A stretch of 34,808 nucleotides of DNA from an uncultured Clostridium sp. (GTDB taxonomy: Bacteria > Bacillota > Clostridia > TANB77 > CAG-508): NCBI GenBank assembly GCA_946545035.1, contig CAMNND010000001.1, forward strand, positions 1 to 34,808, written 5' to 3'. Of the stretch, positions 1-4,945 are shown piece after piece. Position 1 is the first letter of the stretch. The number at the start of each line of letters is the position of its first letter. Made by a program: the position numbers and the translations under genes. Below the pieces are notes generated by a model. The model had not been told where the DNA came from. It worked only from the letters and a program-made list of their open reading frames with translations, and did not search any database.

Positions 1-36
1 TGTGAGCATTTTATGGAGATGCTCAGTTCCTGTTTA

Positions 37-297
37 CTATCTGGCAATAAATGCCTTGATTACGTCCTCCGCATGGAGATACCCTTCTACCTCATCATCC
101 CAATCTTCATGTGCGGGTGGCATAGACTCTAGCAGCCCCTCTTTTGCACCATAAGTCCCACGACCATAAATAACAGAAACACGGCCAGAAGTAATAGGAG
201 AGGTAAAGTGAATGCGCTCAATACCAAAAGAGCAAGGGGTGGTGTAAGGAATTCCCAACTCATCCAGCGCAGCCGCGACCTTGTTCAGCTCGTCCAT
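37..297 (-). CDS. Hypothetical protein, 86 aa
   Basis: I do not recognise this small acidic protein. It starts at the ATG at 297 behind a purine-rich ribosome site (AAAGAAAGGAAAAAAG) and ends at TAG. Its one tryptophan is TGG, so it reads correctly in the standard code. It is the last gene of the minus-strand cassettes in this window and has its own promoter (TTGTAA, 17 bp, TACAAT). No membrane segment, metal site or known motif is visible. Its coding nature rests on the promoter, the leader and the cassette arrangement shared with its neighbours. Confidence 0.75.
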   Translation of the reverse strand: MDELNKVAAALDELGIPYTTPCSFGIERIHFTSPITSGRVSVIYGRGTYGAKEGLLESMPPAHEDWDDEVEGYLHAEDVIKAFIAR

Positions 298-331
298 CTT
301 TTTTCCTTTCTTTTGGGTTGCCGTTAAGGCA

Positions 332-360
332 ATTGTAGCATAGAGGCAGAGTCTTTACAA
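332..360 (-). promoter_or_regulatory. Promoter of the 37-297 gene
   Basis: The minus strand reads TTGTAA, 17 bp, TACAAT, a good sigma70/sigmaA match 35 bases before the start codon. A CCGAAG dyad lies 37 bp upstream of the -35 box. Confidence 0.65.
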
Positions 361-397
361 CGTGGGTAGACTCTTCATAGTCTTTTCATAACTCAGT

Positions 398-413
398 ACC
401 GAAGTCCTTCGGC
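398..413. repeat. CCGAAG dyad, copy 1
   Basis: ACCGAAGTCCTTCGGC is a near-perfect inverted repeat. It is one of six strong copies at 398, 1168, 1689, 2386, 3017 and 3394, all between minus-strand cassettes. The plus-strand right flank (TTAAAG, then TGTGAAGG-like) also recurs in the other copies. Confidence 0.75.
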
Positions 414-459
414 TTAAAGATGCGGAGGTTTTGTGAAGGGACCTCCAAACTCTTGACTT

Positions 460-726
460 TTATTCATTAACTGTTACACGGTCAATTTCAATTTCACCAT
501 ACTCATTTGACCACATATCACCATCCATGTAAGCGGTGAGAGGAAATGAATAACCCCAAGGCTCTTCATAATAGTCAAAAGTAATAGTAAGGTTGGGTTG
601 CTTCATAACGAGATTGATAAACTGCATAGCTGCACGTCCCGCGAGTGCAAGATTAGAATACACTCCATACACAACCACATGGTCATGGTAGCCATACACG
701 GTAGTCTTAACAACATAAACAATCAT
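460..726 (-). CDS. Hypothetical protein, 88 aa
   Basis: This is an unrecognised soluble protein. The N-terminal part (VYVVKTTVYGYHDHVVVYGV, followed by a short helix) resembles small phage proteins with an alternating beta and alpha layout, but I cannot name a family. Start ATG 726 lies behind GGAAGGGAAAATC and the stop is TAA. Both tryptophans are TGG. It is the third gene of an apparent operon with the two small membrane proteins at 870-1058 and 739-867; the stop of the latter is 12 bases upstream of this start. No other promoter is seen directly in front of it. Confidence 0.75.
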   Translation of the reverse strand: MIVYVVKTTVYGYHDHVVVYGVYSNLALAGRAAMQFINLVMKQPNLTITFDYYEEPWGYSFPLTAYMDGDMWSNEYGEIEIDRVTVNE

Positions 727-738
727 GATTTTCCCTTC

Positions 739-867
739 CTACAGTGTGAACATGAAAAGTAAAAAACAAATAAGCCATCCGAACAAAAAATACTCACAAA
801 TGCTTGACAAGAAGAAACAAATTATTCCAAGGGATACAACTACACATTCAAACCAGCCATAGTGCAT
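739..867 (-). CDS. Small membrane protein, 42 aa
   Basis: This short gene is mostly hydrophobic: VVVSLGIICFFL, then FGWLICFLLFMFTL. That gives one long or two short membrane segments. Start ATG 867 lies three bases after the stop of the upstream membrane gene, and that gene's last codons (GGGGGT) supply the ribosome site. The stop is TAG and the next gene follows directly. It is rich in Cys and Phe, and both tryptophans are TGG. The tight coupling on both sides argues that it is real. It may act with the 62-aa membrane protein, perhaps at the host membrane. Function unknown. Confidence 0.6.
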   Translation of the reverse strand: MHYGWFECVVVSLGIICFFLSSICEYFLFGWLICFLLFMFTL

Positions 868-869
868 TT

Positions 870-1058
870 TTAACCCCCAAAGACCATAATAGTGACATAC
901 ACAAGACAAGAGGTAACAAAAGCAGTCATTGCCATAGAACAGATAAAAATGACATAGGGCGCAAACTTCTCATTGTCATAAAAATACCACGCAAGGAAAT
1001 AAGTTGCCGCATACAGAATCGCACAAGCAACTGCAAAACCAAAGAAGTTAATACCCAT
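870..1058 (-). CDS. Small two-helix membrane protein, 62 aa
   Basis: The protein has two clear hydrophobic segments, residues 3-26 and 34-60, separated by a short charged loop (YDNEK). It looks like a small inner-membrane protein with both ends on the same side. I chose ATG 1058 over the in-frame upstream start because it follows GAGAAAGGATTTTAGAA, and the upstream start would lie next to the -10 box. Its promoter is ATGACA, 17 bp, TATAAT. It leads an operon with the genes at 739-867 and 460-726. Small phage membrane proteins of this kind include holins and superinfection-exclusion proteins, but nothing here selects one. Confidence 0.7.
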   Translation of the reverse strand: MGINFFGFAVACAILYAATYFLAWYFYDNEKFAPYVIFICSMAMTAFVTSCLVYVTIMVFGG

Positions 1059-1091
1059 TTCTAAAATCCTTTCTCTCTTTTGGACAATTAA

Positions 1092-1120
1092 ATTATACCA
1101 AATTAAATTCATTCTGTCAT
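1092..1120 (-). promoter_or_regulatory. Promoter of the 460-1058 operon
   Basis: The minus strand reads ATGACA, 17 bp, TATAAT. The transcribed leader begins TTAATTGTCC and runs into a purine-rich ribosome site, a pattern shared with the cassettes at 2291 and 3297. Confidence 0.75.
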
Positions 1121-1167
1121 GAGATTTTCAATTTCACAATTTCTCCATATTTTTTCTACATCTTAGA

Positions 1168-1183
1168 ACCGAGGTACTTCGGT
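1168..1183. repeat. CCGAAG dyad, copy 2
   Basis: ACCGAGGTACTTCGGT with extended imperfect symmetry outward: TTCTACATCTTAGA on the left, and TTAAAGTGTGAAGAA on the right, whose complement resembles the left arm. It lies 47 bp upstream of the next -35 box. Confidence 0.7.
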
Positions 1184-1199
1184 CTTAAAGTGTGAAGAA

Positions 1200-1283
1200 T
1201 TAATGAAGCGGATGGCGCCCGCATGGACGCCCGCATACTCCAATCATCGCCGCAACCAATAAAACAAATGTTCGTCTTGTCAT
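1200..1283 (-). CDS. Possible 27-aa peptide with a signal-like N-terminus
   Basis: A short reading frame starts two bases after the stop of the 24-aa gene. It has a basic start (MTRRT), a hydrophobic stretch (FVLLVAAMIGVCG) and a short basic tail with Cys and His. That resembles a signal anchor or a truncated lipoprotein leader. The upstream GGAATGTGAAG gives only a moderate ribosome site. Its size makes the call uncertain. Confidence 0.3.
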   Translation of the reverse strand: MTRRTFVLLVAAMIGVCGRPCGRHPLH

Positions 1284-1284
1284 T

Positions 1285-1359
1285 TTACTTCACATTCCAT
1301 ACGATAAAAGCAATAGGCGCTACATACAGCATAGCAAACATAGCAATAAAGTCAAACAT
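1285..1359 (-). CDS. Tiny membrane peptide, 24 aa
   Basis: The sequence is one hydrophobic helix (MFDFIAMFAMLYVAPIAFIV) with a short polar end. Its ATG lies two bases after the TAG of the 1362-1613 gene, whose last codons (AGGTGG) form the ribosome site, so translation would be coupled. The single tryptophan is TGG and the stop is TAA. The coupling is the main support; a peptide this short could be fortuitous. Confidence 0.4.
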   Translation of the reverse strand: MFDFIAMFAMLYVAPIAFIVWNVK

Positions 1360-1361
1360 AA

Positions 1362-1613
1362 CTACCACCTAATCAGAAAGTAACCACGATTATAATACTC
1401 AACCACATAACCATTAGAACGGAGAATGTGCAAGACCGCTTCAATCATACCCATGTCAAGTTTTACAGGCGGCTGATAGGTCGCATTTGTGTCACCATGC
1501 GCCGCATGATAAACGATAGTTGCATCGATAGTTTCAAGCATAGTGAGGATAGCAGACTCATTGTGAGCATGGTAGGCTGTGACTCTCGCTTTTGCTTCGT
1601 CTGCCTTAATCAT
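1362..1613 (-). CDS. Hypothetical protein, 83 aa
   Basis: This is a soluble protein of unknown function. The first half is a charged helix (MIKADEAKARVTAYHAHNES). The C-terminal half (MIEAVLHILRSNGYVVEYYN, then RGYFLIRW) looks like a helix followed by a beta hairpin, a shape seen in small winged-helix or adaptor proteins. Start ATG 1613 follows GAGAGAGGATAAGAAA and the stop is TAG. Its promoter lies at 1638-1665. One or two tiny membrane ORFs follow without a gap. Confidence 0.75.
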   Translation of the reverse strand: MIKADEAKARVTAYHAHNESAILTMLETIDATIVYHAAHGDTNATYQPPVKLDMGMIEAVLHILRSNGYVVEYYNRGYFLIRW

Positions 1614-1637
1614 TTTCTTATCCTCTCTCTTGGACTA

Positions 1638-1665
1638 ACTATATACTATCAAATCCAAGAGACAA
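1638..1665 (-). promoter_or_regulatory. Promoter of the 1362-1613 gene
   Basis: The minus strand reads TTGTCT, 16 bp, TATAGT. It is followed by a TTAGTCCAAGAGAGAGGA leader like those of neighbouring cassettes. Confidence 0.6.
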
Positions 1666-1688
1666 AAACAAATTCTACACATTTTAGA

Positions 1689-1704
1689 ACCGAAGTGCTT
1701 CGGC
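1689..1704. repeat. CCGAAG dyad, copy 3
   Basis: ACCGAAGTGCTTCGGC, 23 bp upstream of the -35 box of the 1362-1613 gene. This is the shortest spacing of the set. Confidence 0.7.
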
Positions 1705-1751
1705 GCTAAGTTGTGGGGTTTTTGTGAAGATACCCTAACTTCTTTTTTTTA

Positions 1752-2291
1752 TTACTTTAACCGTCCTTCTTTTTTCATTTTTGCAATTCTTTCCATAGCA
1801 ATAGCATAGGGGACAACGCCTTTTTCTTCAATAATTCGCGCAACCATTTCATCATGAGTTTCATTTCTTTCTGTAGAATAAGGCGCGGGAATAGGTGGGT
1901 TATAATCAGATATTGCATCCAAAACAAGAAAACCATTATTATAAATTTTAAGGAATAGCTGTTCTGTAATTTGGAACCACTCTTGACGATGTTTTTTAAT
2001 ACTAATTTTTGCTAGTGTTTTGTGATAATAGCCTTCGTGGTCTGTTTGTACAGTTTCAATCCAATCAATATAGTAAATGGCAGAATTATTAGTGCGATAG
2101 GCAGAAATTCTATTCTGCAATTTTGTAGTTTGCCCGACCTTAACCCAATAAGAAACCTCTTTGGTGAAAGGATTAAAAAGAGCTTGGCCGACAAGATACA
2201 GCCCACAGCACGGACCCTTCAAAAGTTTGGTCTTGAAATTGTCAGTGATGCAGTTTCCGCACTCTCGCATAAAATTCTCAGTCCAGCGCAT
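1752..2291 (-). CDS. GIY-YIG-like protein (T5orf172/MUG113 type), 179 aa
   Basis: The core matches the pattern of the T5orf172/MUG113 branch of the GIY-YIG nuclease superfamily. A strand ending YLVGQA comes first, then YWVKVGQTTKLQNRISAYRT (about residues 48-67), then a helix with a conserved His (GYYHKTLAK) and the late EWFQI motif. In nuclease members the Gly-Gln-Thr and Arg region and a later Glu are catalytic; here E103-W-F fits the acidic position. An N-terminal cluster of Cys (residues 11, 14, 28, 29) may bind metal. I chose ATG 2291 because GAGAAAGGAAAGAA precedes it. All four tryptophans are TGG. Whether it cuts DNA or only binds it cannot be told. Confidence 0.7.
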   Translation of the reverse strand: MRWTENFMRECGNCITDNFKTKLLKGPCCGLYLVGQALFNPFTKEVSYWVKVGQTTKLQNRISAYRTNNSAIYYIDWIETVQTDHEGYYHKTLAKISIKKHRQEWFQITEQLFLKIYNNGFLVLDAISDYNPPIPAPYSTERNETHDEMVARIIEEKGVVPYAIAMERIAKMKKEGRLK

Positions 2292-2319
2292 TTCTTTCCT
2301 TTCTCTTGGAGACAATTAA

Positions 2320-2347
2320 ATAATATCATTTTGAAAAAAGATGTCAA
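2320..2347 (-). promoter_or_regulatory. Promoter of the GIY-YIG-like gene
   Basis: The minus strand reads TTGACA, 16 bp, TATTAT. The leader TTTAATTGTCTCCAAGAG is nearly identical to that of the 3079-3297 gene. Confidence 0.75.
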
Positions 2348-2385
2348 GAACGTTTTTCATTTTCATTTTTCGTTCATAAGTTAAG

Positions 2386-2401
2386 GCCGAAGAACTTCGG
2401 T
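2386..2401. repeat. CCGAAG dyad, copy 4
   Basis: GCCGAAGAACTTCGGT, 38 bp upstream of the -35 box. It lies beyond a separate strong terminator at 2441-2472, so this copy is not needed to end the upstream transcript. Confidence 0.75.
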
Positions 2402-2440
2402 TTCAAATTGTGAAGGAACAGTGATTTTTTTCGATTTTCA

Positions 2441-2472
2441 AAAAAAAAAAAAGTGGCCCTAATTGGGGCCAC
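2441..2472 (-). terminator. Rho-independent terminator of the 2496-2882 gene
   Basis: On the minus strand GTGGCCC, a 6-base loop and GGGCCAC are followed by a run of 12 T. Confidence 0.9.
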
Positions 2473-2495
2473 GCGCAATTTCATTTTTAAATGGC

Positions 2496-2882
2496 TCACT
2501 CACCGTAAACCTTTGCATAAGCGACCTTCTTACCGTCACCCTTTGTGAACAGACCCATCTCACAAGCAACGCGAAGCACTGCGGCGGCCTTTTGCGTGGT
2601 CATAATCTCAGGCTTACCCATGGCAACAACATCCTTTGTCGTAACCACATCACCCGCATGGTCATAGACCCACTGTGCAAGGGCTTCATTACCCTTACGA
2701 GCCTTAGAGATAGCCTTCGCACGTGGCTTCGACAGCTGCTCAACCATCTTACTCATGACCTCAATAGTCGCGAGGTAATCAACATCTGCGAGGGCTTCGG
2801 GGCGAATAGCTTCAGTATTCATGTAGTCAAGAGCGGTAATAGCGATAGACAGAGCGGACTTGCGAGTGATGTTAGTGGCCAT
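2496..2882 (-). CDS. Basic hypothetical protein, 128 aa, ends at TGA
   Basis: This is a lysine-rich, mostly helical protein. The second half (WVYDHAGDVVTTKDVVAMGK, followed by TTQKAAAVLRVACEMGLF and KVAYAKVY) has the helix order and terminal beta wing of a winged-helix DNA-binding fold; this is inference from pattern only. Start ATG 2882 follows AGAAAGAAGG. The stop is TGA. If TGA is read as Trp, the protein continues as Trp-Ala-Ile to TAA at 2487-2489. It has a promoter (2951-2979), an unusually long leader of about 65 bases with two hairpins, and a strong terminator, so it is probably a well-expressed, independently controlled gene. Confidence 0.8.
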   Translation of the reverse strand: MATNITRKSALSIAITALDYMNTEAIRPEALADVDYLATIEVMSKMVEQLSKPRAKAISKARKGNEALAQWVYDHAGDVVTTKDVVAMGKPEIMTTQKAAAVLRVACEMGLFTKGDGKKVAYAKVYGE

Positions 2883-2896
2883 TGTGACCTTCTTTC

Positions 2897-2913
2897 TGCG
2901 AAGAACTCTTCGC
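2897..2913 (-). promoter_or_regulatory. Leader hairpin before the 2496-2882 gene
   Basis: GCGAAGAGTTCTTCGC forms a 6-bp stem immediately before the ribosome site. A second inverted repeat (GGGAG...CTCCC) lies just upstream. The dyad is close to the CCGAAG family, so the same protein or RNA structure could act here. A translational control role is inferred. Confidence 0.45.
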
Positions 2914-2950
2914 GGTTTTGGGAGTGCCCTTTGCCCTCCCGCTGATTAAT

Positions 2951-2979
2951 AATATACTCTCTTCTTTTGGAGGCGTCAA
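2951..2979 (-). promoter_or_regulatory. Promoter of the 2496-2882 gene
   Basis: The minus strand reads TTGACG, 17 bp, TATATT. A CCGAAG dyad lies 37 bp upstream. Confidence 0.75.
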
Positions 2980-3016
2980 TGATTTTTTTGCTTTCACATT
3001 TTCATCACACGAACGA

Positions 3017-3032
3017 ACCGAAGTACTTCGGT
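3017..3032. repeat. CCGAAG dyad, copy 5
   Basis: ACCGAAGTACTTCGGT, a perfect 16-bp palindrome, 37 bp from the -35 box. Confidence 0.8.
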
Positions 3033-3078
3033 TTAGAAATGCGAATTTTTTGTAGAGAAATTCACAAAACTCTTTTGA

Positions 3079-3297
3079 TTAATAAATTCCGATAAAAGTT
3101 GCATGAGGTGCAGTATTTGTATTATCACACGCATTTAGACTTTCATTCTCGCAATAATCGATACCTAAATCTGTAGACCAAACTTCCCTTTTTCCCCATC
3201 CTTCCGATGCTTCATAAGTGTCATAGATACGGACTTCGATATCTCCATTATCTTTCATGAGCTGTTCAAGAATAGAAATCAATTCAGAAACTAGCAT
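3079..3297 (-). CDS. Hypothetical protein, 72 aa
   Basis: This is an acidic soluble protein that begins with an amphipathic helix (LVSELISILEQLMKDNGDIE) followed by VRIYDTYEASEGWG. The 'N-G-D/x-I/V-x-V' turn after a helix is typical of small phage proteins of unknown role. Start ATG 3297 follows GAGAAAGGAAAGAA; the longer in-frame TTG start lies in the leader shared with the GIY-YIG gene and is unlikely. The stop is TAA and both tryptophans are TGG. The -10 box is ATTATA-like (3326-3331 as TATTAT on the minus strand) with a weak -35. Confidence 0.7.
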   Translation of the reverse strand: MLVSELISILEQLMKDNGDIEVRIYDTYEASEGWGKREVWSTDLGIDYCENESLNACDNTNTAPHATFIGIY

Positions 3298-3325
3298 TTC
3301 TTTCCTTTCTCTTGGGGACAATTAG

Positions 3326-3353
3326 ATAATACTACAAGATGTGTAAAGGAAAC
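3326..3353 (-). promoter_or_regulatory. Weak promoter of the 3079-3297 gene
   Basis: The minus strand shows TATTAT with only GTTTCC 16 bp upstream. It is placed mainly by analogy with the neighbouring cassettes and the shared leader. Confidence 0.45.
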
Positions 3354-3393
3354 TAATTTGTTTTTCAAGTTCATAATTAGAACATAATTATGC

Positions 3394-3409
3394 ACCGAAG
3401 TTCTTCGGT
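3394..3409. repeat. CCGAAG dyad, copy 6
   Basis: ACCGAAGTTCTTCGGT, a 16-bp inverted repeat, 40 bp upstream of the proposed -35 box. The right flank TTAAATTGTGAAGGAA matches that of copy 4. Confidence 0.75.
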
Positions 3410-3499
3410 GTTAAATTGTGAAGGAAACATGGATATTTTTTAAATTCAACTCGCCCATGCGGCGCTTGGCAAGCACACGAACGAGGAAACACAAATTTT

Positions 3500-3624
3500 T
3501 ATTACTCCCAAAGTGAGAGAGGGTCTAGAATTTTCTCACTTCGGGGTCCTCATTGGTGCGGGTGTGGGGACGTTCACCCCTACTATCTACGCGGGATGCC
3601 CCCTACGCCGAAGCCAAGAGTCAT
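3500..3624 (-). ncRNA. Candidate structured RNA with a 13-codon leader ORF
   Basis: Downstream of a promoter (TTGCTT, 17 bp, TATAGT at 3665-3693) and a strong AAGGGGG ribosome site, the only frame is 13 codons (3583-3624, MTLGFGVGGIPRR, then two TAG codons). It is followed by a GGGG...CCCC hairpin (3566-3580) and a long stem of 12 pairs (3507-3518 with 3534-3545, 15-base loop). The region is GC-rich compared with its surroundings. A regulatory RNA, a leader-peptide element or the remnant of a gene are all possible. Structure is seen; function is not. Confidence 0.4.
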
Positions 3625-3664
3625 TTTCTTTCCCCCTTTCTTCTTTGTTCTCCTGACAATTAAT

Positions 3665-3693
3665 ACTATACAGAATGAAGCTAAAGGAAGCAA
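3665..3693 (-). promoter_or_regulatory. Promoter of the leader ORF/RNA unit
   Basis: The minus strand reads TTGCTT, 17 bp, TATAGT, followed by TTAATTGTC as in other cassettes. A degenerate dyad (GAGCCGGGTTTC) lies about 36 bp upstream. Confidence 0.6.
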
Positions 3694-3871
3694 GGAATTT
3701 TTTCAATTCACATTTTCTTCACTTTTAGGAGCCGGGTTTCTACAGCTGCGTAATATGTATTTTTAAAGGAAACTACCATATTTTTCATTTTTTAAATTTT
3801 TATTTTTTCCGCCCTTATAGCGTCATTTCTATAGAGATAACGTTTATAGAGATTTTGTGTTTTTCAATTTT

Positions 3872-3915
3872 ATCTTCACAGAATCTTCACAAAATCTACA
3901 CAGAATCTTCATAAT
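3872..3915. repeat. Four tandem 11-bp repeats (ATCTTCACAGA)
   Basis: The units are ATCTTCACAGA, ATCTTCACAAA, ATCTACACAGA and ATCTTCATAAT, head to tail with no spacing. Related CTCCACA words on the opposite strand follow at about 4040-4145. One-turn spacing is typical of iterons bound by an initiator. The region carries no convincing gene. Confidence 0.75.
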
Positions 3916-4019
3916 TTGTTCGTTTTTGTGTTCGGGGCCGTTCTTACTTTTAACTCTAACAGACAGATATGGAGAAAATGTGTAGGATTTTCATTTTTAT
4001 AATTAATCTACAAATTCGA

Positions 4020-4033
4020 GCCGAGGGTTCGGC
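4020..4033. repeat. Degenerate CCGAAG-family dyad with T-run
   Basis: GCCGAGGGTTCGGC is followed by GTTTTTTT on the plus strand and then TGTGGAGATTGTGAGGAAAC, a divergent copy of the flank of the other dyads. It could also end plus-strand transcripts. Confidence 0.45.
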
Positions 4034-4256
4034 GTTTTTTTGTGGAGATTGTGAGGAAACAGAAAAAAGTTTCATTTGTGGGTTGTTTTTGTCTGTGCGA
4101 TGTGCTAAAATTTTCGGCCAACTGTGGAGATTTTGTGGAGAAATTTCATATTTAAAAGTTATGGAGTTTTTTCATTTTTTTCATGTTTCATATAAAAAAC
4201 ATAATTAGATACCGGAGTTTTAGGAACTTTTTAGTTTTTAATATTTTATCTACAAT

Positions 4257-4476
4257 TGTTGATAATGTTGAGATTGTTGAAAATTTTCGTGTTGAAATTG
4301 TTGAAAACTTTCGGCCATACAAGGAACCGGAAACTTTTTTATGTTGAAAATGTTGAAAACTCTTCGGCCGCGCGCGAGAATGTTGAAAACTTATCTCCAG
4401 GTGCTTGGTTTTCAACATAGTTATCAACATGTAAGTGTAAAAGAAAAGGGCGCCCGCAGGCGCCCTATGTTGAAAA
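4257..4476. repeat. TGTTGAAAA repeat array, candidate replication origin
   Basis: Eleven copies of TGTTGAAAA or one-to-two-base variants occur in 220 bp: starts at 4257, 4266, 4275, 4290, 4299, 4342, 4351, 4381 and 4468 on the plus strand, with inverted copies at 4409 (TTTTCAACA) and 4421 (TTATCAACA). Several are tandem at 9 bp. TTATCAACA differs at one base from the DnaA box TTATCCACA, and TTATCTACA at 4247 is another near-match. Together with the 3872-3915 iterons and AT-rich flanks this looks like an origin or an initiator-binding region. Confidence 0.6.
4436..4465 (-). terminator. Rho-independent terminator after the 4477-4641 gene
   Basis: On the minus strand GGGCGCC, TGCG, GGGCGCC-type 7-bp stem is followed by CTTTTCTTTT. 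It sits inside the repeat array and would keep minus-strand transcription out of the candidate origin. Confidence 0.8.
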
Positions 4477-4641
4477 CTAGCAGGGATAGGTTTGTGCATC
4501 GATTTCGTTGCACCAGATTTGCAGCTCGACCAGAGTATCGAAAAACTGTCCGCAGAACGGCGTCCAATAAGCATCATATAAAGTGTTATAAAAGAGCGGA
4601 TAATCACGGGAAAGAGTGAGGGTGCAGACGAATTCACTCAT
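4477..4641 (-). CDS. Hypothetical protein, 54 aa
   Basis: The start ATG 4641 is preceded by an excellent ribosome site (GGAGGTTATCCT) and the stop is TAG. The protein (MSEFVCTLTLSRDYPLFYNT...) is rich in aromatic residues and has five cysteines but no membrane segment. Both tryptophans are TGG. It is the last of three genes (4946-5464, 4706-4882, 4477-4641) separated by GGGTAGG hairpins, and is followed by a canonical terminator. I do not recognise it. A longer open frame over the same stretch is a shadow that lacks a ribosome site. Confidence 0.7.
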   Translation of the reverse strand: MSEFVCTLTLSRDYPLFYNTLYDAYWTPFCGQFFDTLVELQIWCNEIDAQTYPC

Positions 4642-4673
4642 AGGATAACCTCCAAAGTAGTTGTTGACGTGAT

Positions 4674-4697
4674 GGGGTAGGTCGATTAACCTACCCC
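4674..4697 (-). promoter_or_regulatory. Intergenic hairpin with GGGTAGG stem
   Basis: GGGGTAGG and CCTACCCC pair around an 8-base loop in the gap between two minus-strand genes. No T-run follows, so processing, RNA stabilisation or attenuation is more likely than full termination. Confidence 0.5.
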
Positions 4698-4705
4698 GCT
4701 ATGAG

Positions 4706-4882
4706 CTAGTAGCGCTTGGCTGCAAGCAGCTCCGCGATTTCATCGTAGTCGCGTTCCTGCTGGACACACCGCTCTGCCATATACCGCGTTTTAAAGCGGC
4801 CACATTCGCGGCCACTCTCATCGGTGACGATAAAGCGGCGAACGTTCATATCGAGCGTGATGACGTAAGTATGGTTGAACAT
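4706..4882 (-). CDS. Hypothetical protein, 58 aa
   Basis: Start ATG 4882 follows GGAGGAAACA and the stop is TAG. The protein (MFNHTYVITLDMNVRRFIVT...) has an N-terminal strand pair and a charged C-terminal helix (RYMAERCVQQERDYDEIAEL). It has no tryptophan. The longer in-frame start upstream would pass through the intergenic hairpin region and has no ribosome site. It is the middle gene of the three-gene unit. I do not recognise it. Confidence 0.7.
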   Translation of the reverse strand: MFNHTYVITLDMNVRRFIVTDESGRECGRFKTRYMAERCVQQERDYDEIAELLAAKRY

Positions 4883-4911
4883 TGTTTCCTCCATTCTATG
4901 TGGTAAGTGAT

Positions 4912-4937
4912 AGGGTAGGGCCAAACGGCCCTACCCT
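4912..4937 (-). promoter_or_regulatory. Intergenic hairpin, 11-bp GGGTAGGGCC stem
   Basis: AGGGTAGGGCC, AAAC, GGCCCTACCCT forms a perfect 11-bp stem between two genes. It has the same core (GGGTAGG) as the hairpin at 4674 and no T-run. Confidence 0.6.
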
Positions 4938-4945
4938 GTTAGATA

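Noticed and set aside
3969-4208. Plus-strand frame of 79 codons in the repeat region
   Set aside because: It crosses the degenerate dyad and T-run, has no good ribosome site, and is isolated on the opposite strand to all neighbours.
4188-4637. 149-codon minus frame across the repeat array
   Set aside because: It reads through the terminator and the TGTTGAAAA repeats; the supported gene is the 54-aa frame with a GGAGG site.
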